Below, in pieces: positions 62,799 through 64,000 of a DNA stretch of 64,000 bases; the stretch's first letter is position 1; the number at the start of each line of letters is the position of its first letter. The notes beneath the pieces are model-generated. The model was given only the letters and a program-made list of their open reading frames with translations, was not told the origin of the DNA and made no database searches. A program made the position numbers and the translations under genes. This stretch comes from Ahaetulla prasina (lineage: Eukaryota > Chordata > Lepidosauria > Squamata > Colubridae): positions 21,343,821 to 21,407,820 of the forward strand of contig NC_080548.1 of assembly GCF_028640845.1 (NCBI RefSeq). Direction: 5' to 3'.

Positions 62799-62944
62799 AT
62801 GCAGATATAAATTCATTGGATTTGAGGAGATAGAAAACAAGAGTAAAAACAAAAACAACGAACTATTTATAGAGAACAATATCCAAGAACAAAACTTGCC
62901 AGGTTTACAGACAAGTACTATACATAAAGACAAGTACTATACAT

Positions 62945-63535
62945 CGTGGCTCCCGCATAACACCCATCCTGCGCAGGCTGCACTGGCTACCTGTGGCCTT
63001 CCGGGTGCGCTTCAAGGTTTTGGTGACCACCTTTAAAGCGCTCCATGGCATAGGGCCGGGTTATCTACGGGACCGCCTACTGCGACCAGATACCTCTCAC
63101 CGACCCGTGCGCTCTCACAGAGAGGGACTCCTCAGGGTGCCGTCAGCTAGGCAGTGTCGTTTGGCGACGCCCAGGGGAAGGGCCTTCTCTGTGGGGGCTC
63201 CCACCCTCTGGAACGAACTCCCCCCAGGACTCCGTCAACTTCCTGACCTTCGAACCTTCCGTCGCGAGCTCAAGACACATTTATTCATCTGTGCAGGACT
63301 GGCTTAGATTTTTAAATTTAGAGGGGTTTGAAATTGATTTTAATATTTATATTTGATATTTATATTTCTATTTTTAATAATTCGGGCGCTAGAATAAGTT
63401 TTTTAAGGATTATTTTAATTTGTATATTGATATTGATGTTTTATATGCCTGTGAACCGCCCTGAGTCCTTTGGGAGATAGGGCGGTATATAAATTTGAAT
63501 AATAAATAAATAAATAAATAATAAATAAATAAATA
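62945..63535 (+). pseudogene. L2-type LINE 3' end with open C-terminus
   Basis: Frame ending at 63307 reads FRVRFKVLVTTFKALHGIGP, SHREGLLRVPSARQCRLATP, LWNELPPGLRQLPDLRTFRR and stops; then 3' UTR, ACCGCCCTGAGTCC hairpin and (AATA)n tail. A 17-bp tandem duplication (GACAAGTACTATACAT) lies just before its 5' end. Confidence 0.92.
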
Positions 63536-64000
63536 AACTCTCAAACTTCCTAGTTAATATGCCAACAGGACTTCTAATTAAATTTGCAATCCAAATGACC
63601 CTGCATTCATCTAATTCGTACTTTGCTACTGGAAATGTGTTTGCTTGTTTTCCAAACGGTTGCATCTACCATAATATTCCTCTGTCTCCCAAATTTACCT
63701 GCCTAAGCTAGCAAATGTAAATAAACACATTATCCTCTTGGAGTCCATTATTAGCATTCTGTGATGTAATGGTATGTGGGAAAGATCAGATTCTATTAAG
63801 GTAGCTTTACAATAAAAATAGAATTAACTCATCTGTCCATGTTTCTTGTCTAGTCTACCTTGTAAACTTGACAAGGAGTGCCCCAGTGTCCTGGCATGGT
63901 ACAAAGGCAACTGAACATAACTTTGCCATCAAGAAGCAACAATGGTGGCATTTACCCCTGACAAGAATAGCCAGAATGTTCAAGAATAAATCAAAAAAAA
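63536..64000. other. No recognised feature
   Basis: About 465 bp of AT-rich DNA to the end of the window; nothing supported. Confidence 0.5.

Overview
The window looks like non-coding vertebrate DNA from a squamate reptile, most likely a snake. I infer this from the repeats: tRNA-derived SINEs of the Sauria/Squam1 type with an ACCTTTACCTTT tail, a Bov-B (RTE) LINE, many CR1 fragments, LINEs ending in (AGAAT)n arrays (the AATAG pentamer seeded by snake CR1-L3 elements), a SPIN-like hAT copy and ERV-type solo LTRs. I found no host protein-coding exon, rRNA or functional tRNA. Every long reading frame that I can interpret is a decayed transposon gene, a low-complexity artefact or LTR sequence.

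Layout. 1-10 kb: hAT MITEs, an interrupted Tigger-like MITE, CR1, a CR1-L3 copy with an 85-bp pentamer tail, two large palindrome-rich hAT elements (6329-6868, 8174-8807) and a Bov-B fragment split by another LINE. 10.4-14.3 kb: a nearly full-length but frameshifted L2-type LINE (10588-14225) inserted into a CR1-L3 3' UTR. 14-20 kb: CR1 pieces, stacked hAT MITEs, a Penelope-like terminus with a hammerhead-like core. 20.2-20.8 kb: a polypyrimidine tract. 21-30 kb: CR1, Sauria SINEs, other SINEs, a solo LTR nested in a hAT element, the SPIN-like hAT. 30-34 kb: LTRs in tandem, hAT elements. 34-43 kb: Bov-B reverse transcriptase fragment, L2 3' ends, fold-back MITEs, a solo LTR nested in a fold-back MITE. 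43-47 kb: a hAT element carrying a 146-bp LTR, then a MITE grown to 1266 bp by 26 copies of a 41-bp unit. 47-59 kb: L1, LINE and SINE remnants, a Penelope palindrome, a Tc1/mariner element abutting a Tigger-like MITE. 59-64 kb: a Sauria SINE with a 15-bp target duplication, another solo LTR, an L2 3' end.

The clearest result is how many insertions can be proved from the bases alone. Twenty hAT-type elements have perfect 8-bp target-site duplications and six more match at 7 of 8 bases. Four solo LTRs have 5-bp duplications (three perfect, one 4/5), and two further tandem LTRs carry CCATG-type flanks. Two full Sauria SINEs have 10- and 15-bp duplications, and the large L2 has an 8-bp one. These nestings give a relative insertion history. 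Several quiet stretches (about 33.4-34.3, 35-36.4, 39.4-40.5, 50.1-51.0, 53.0-54.1, 59.7-60.6 kb) lack recognisable repeats and are the places to look for conserved regulatory DNA.
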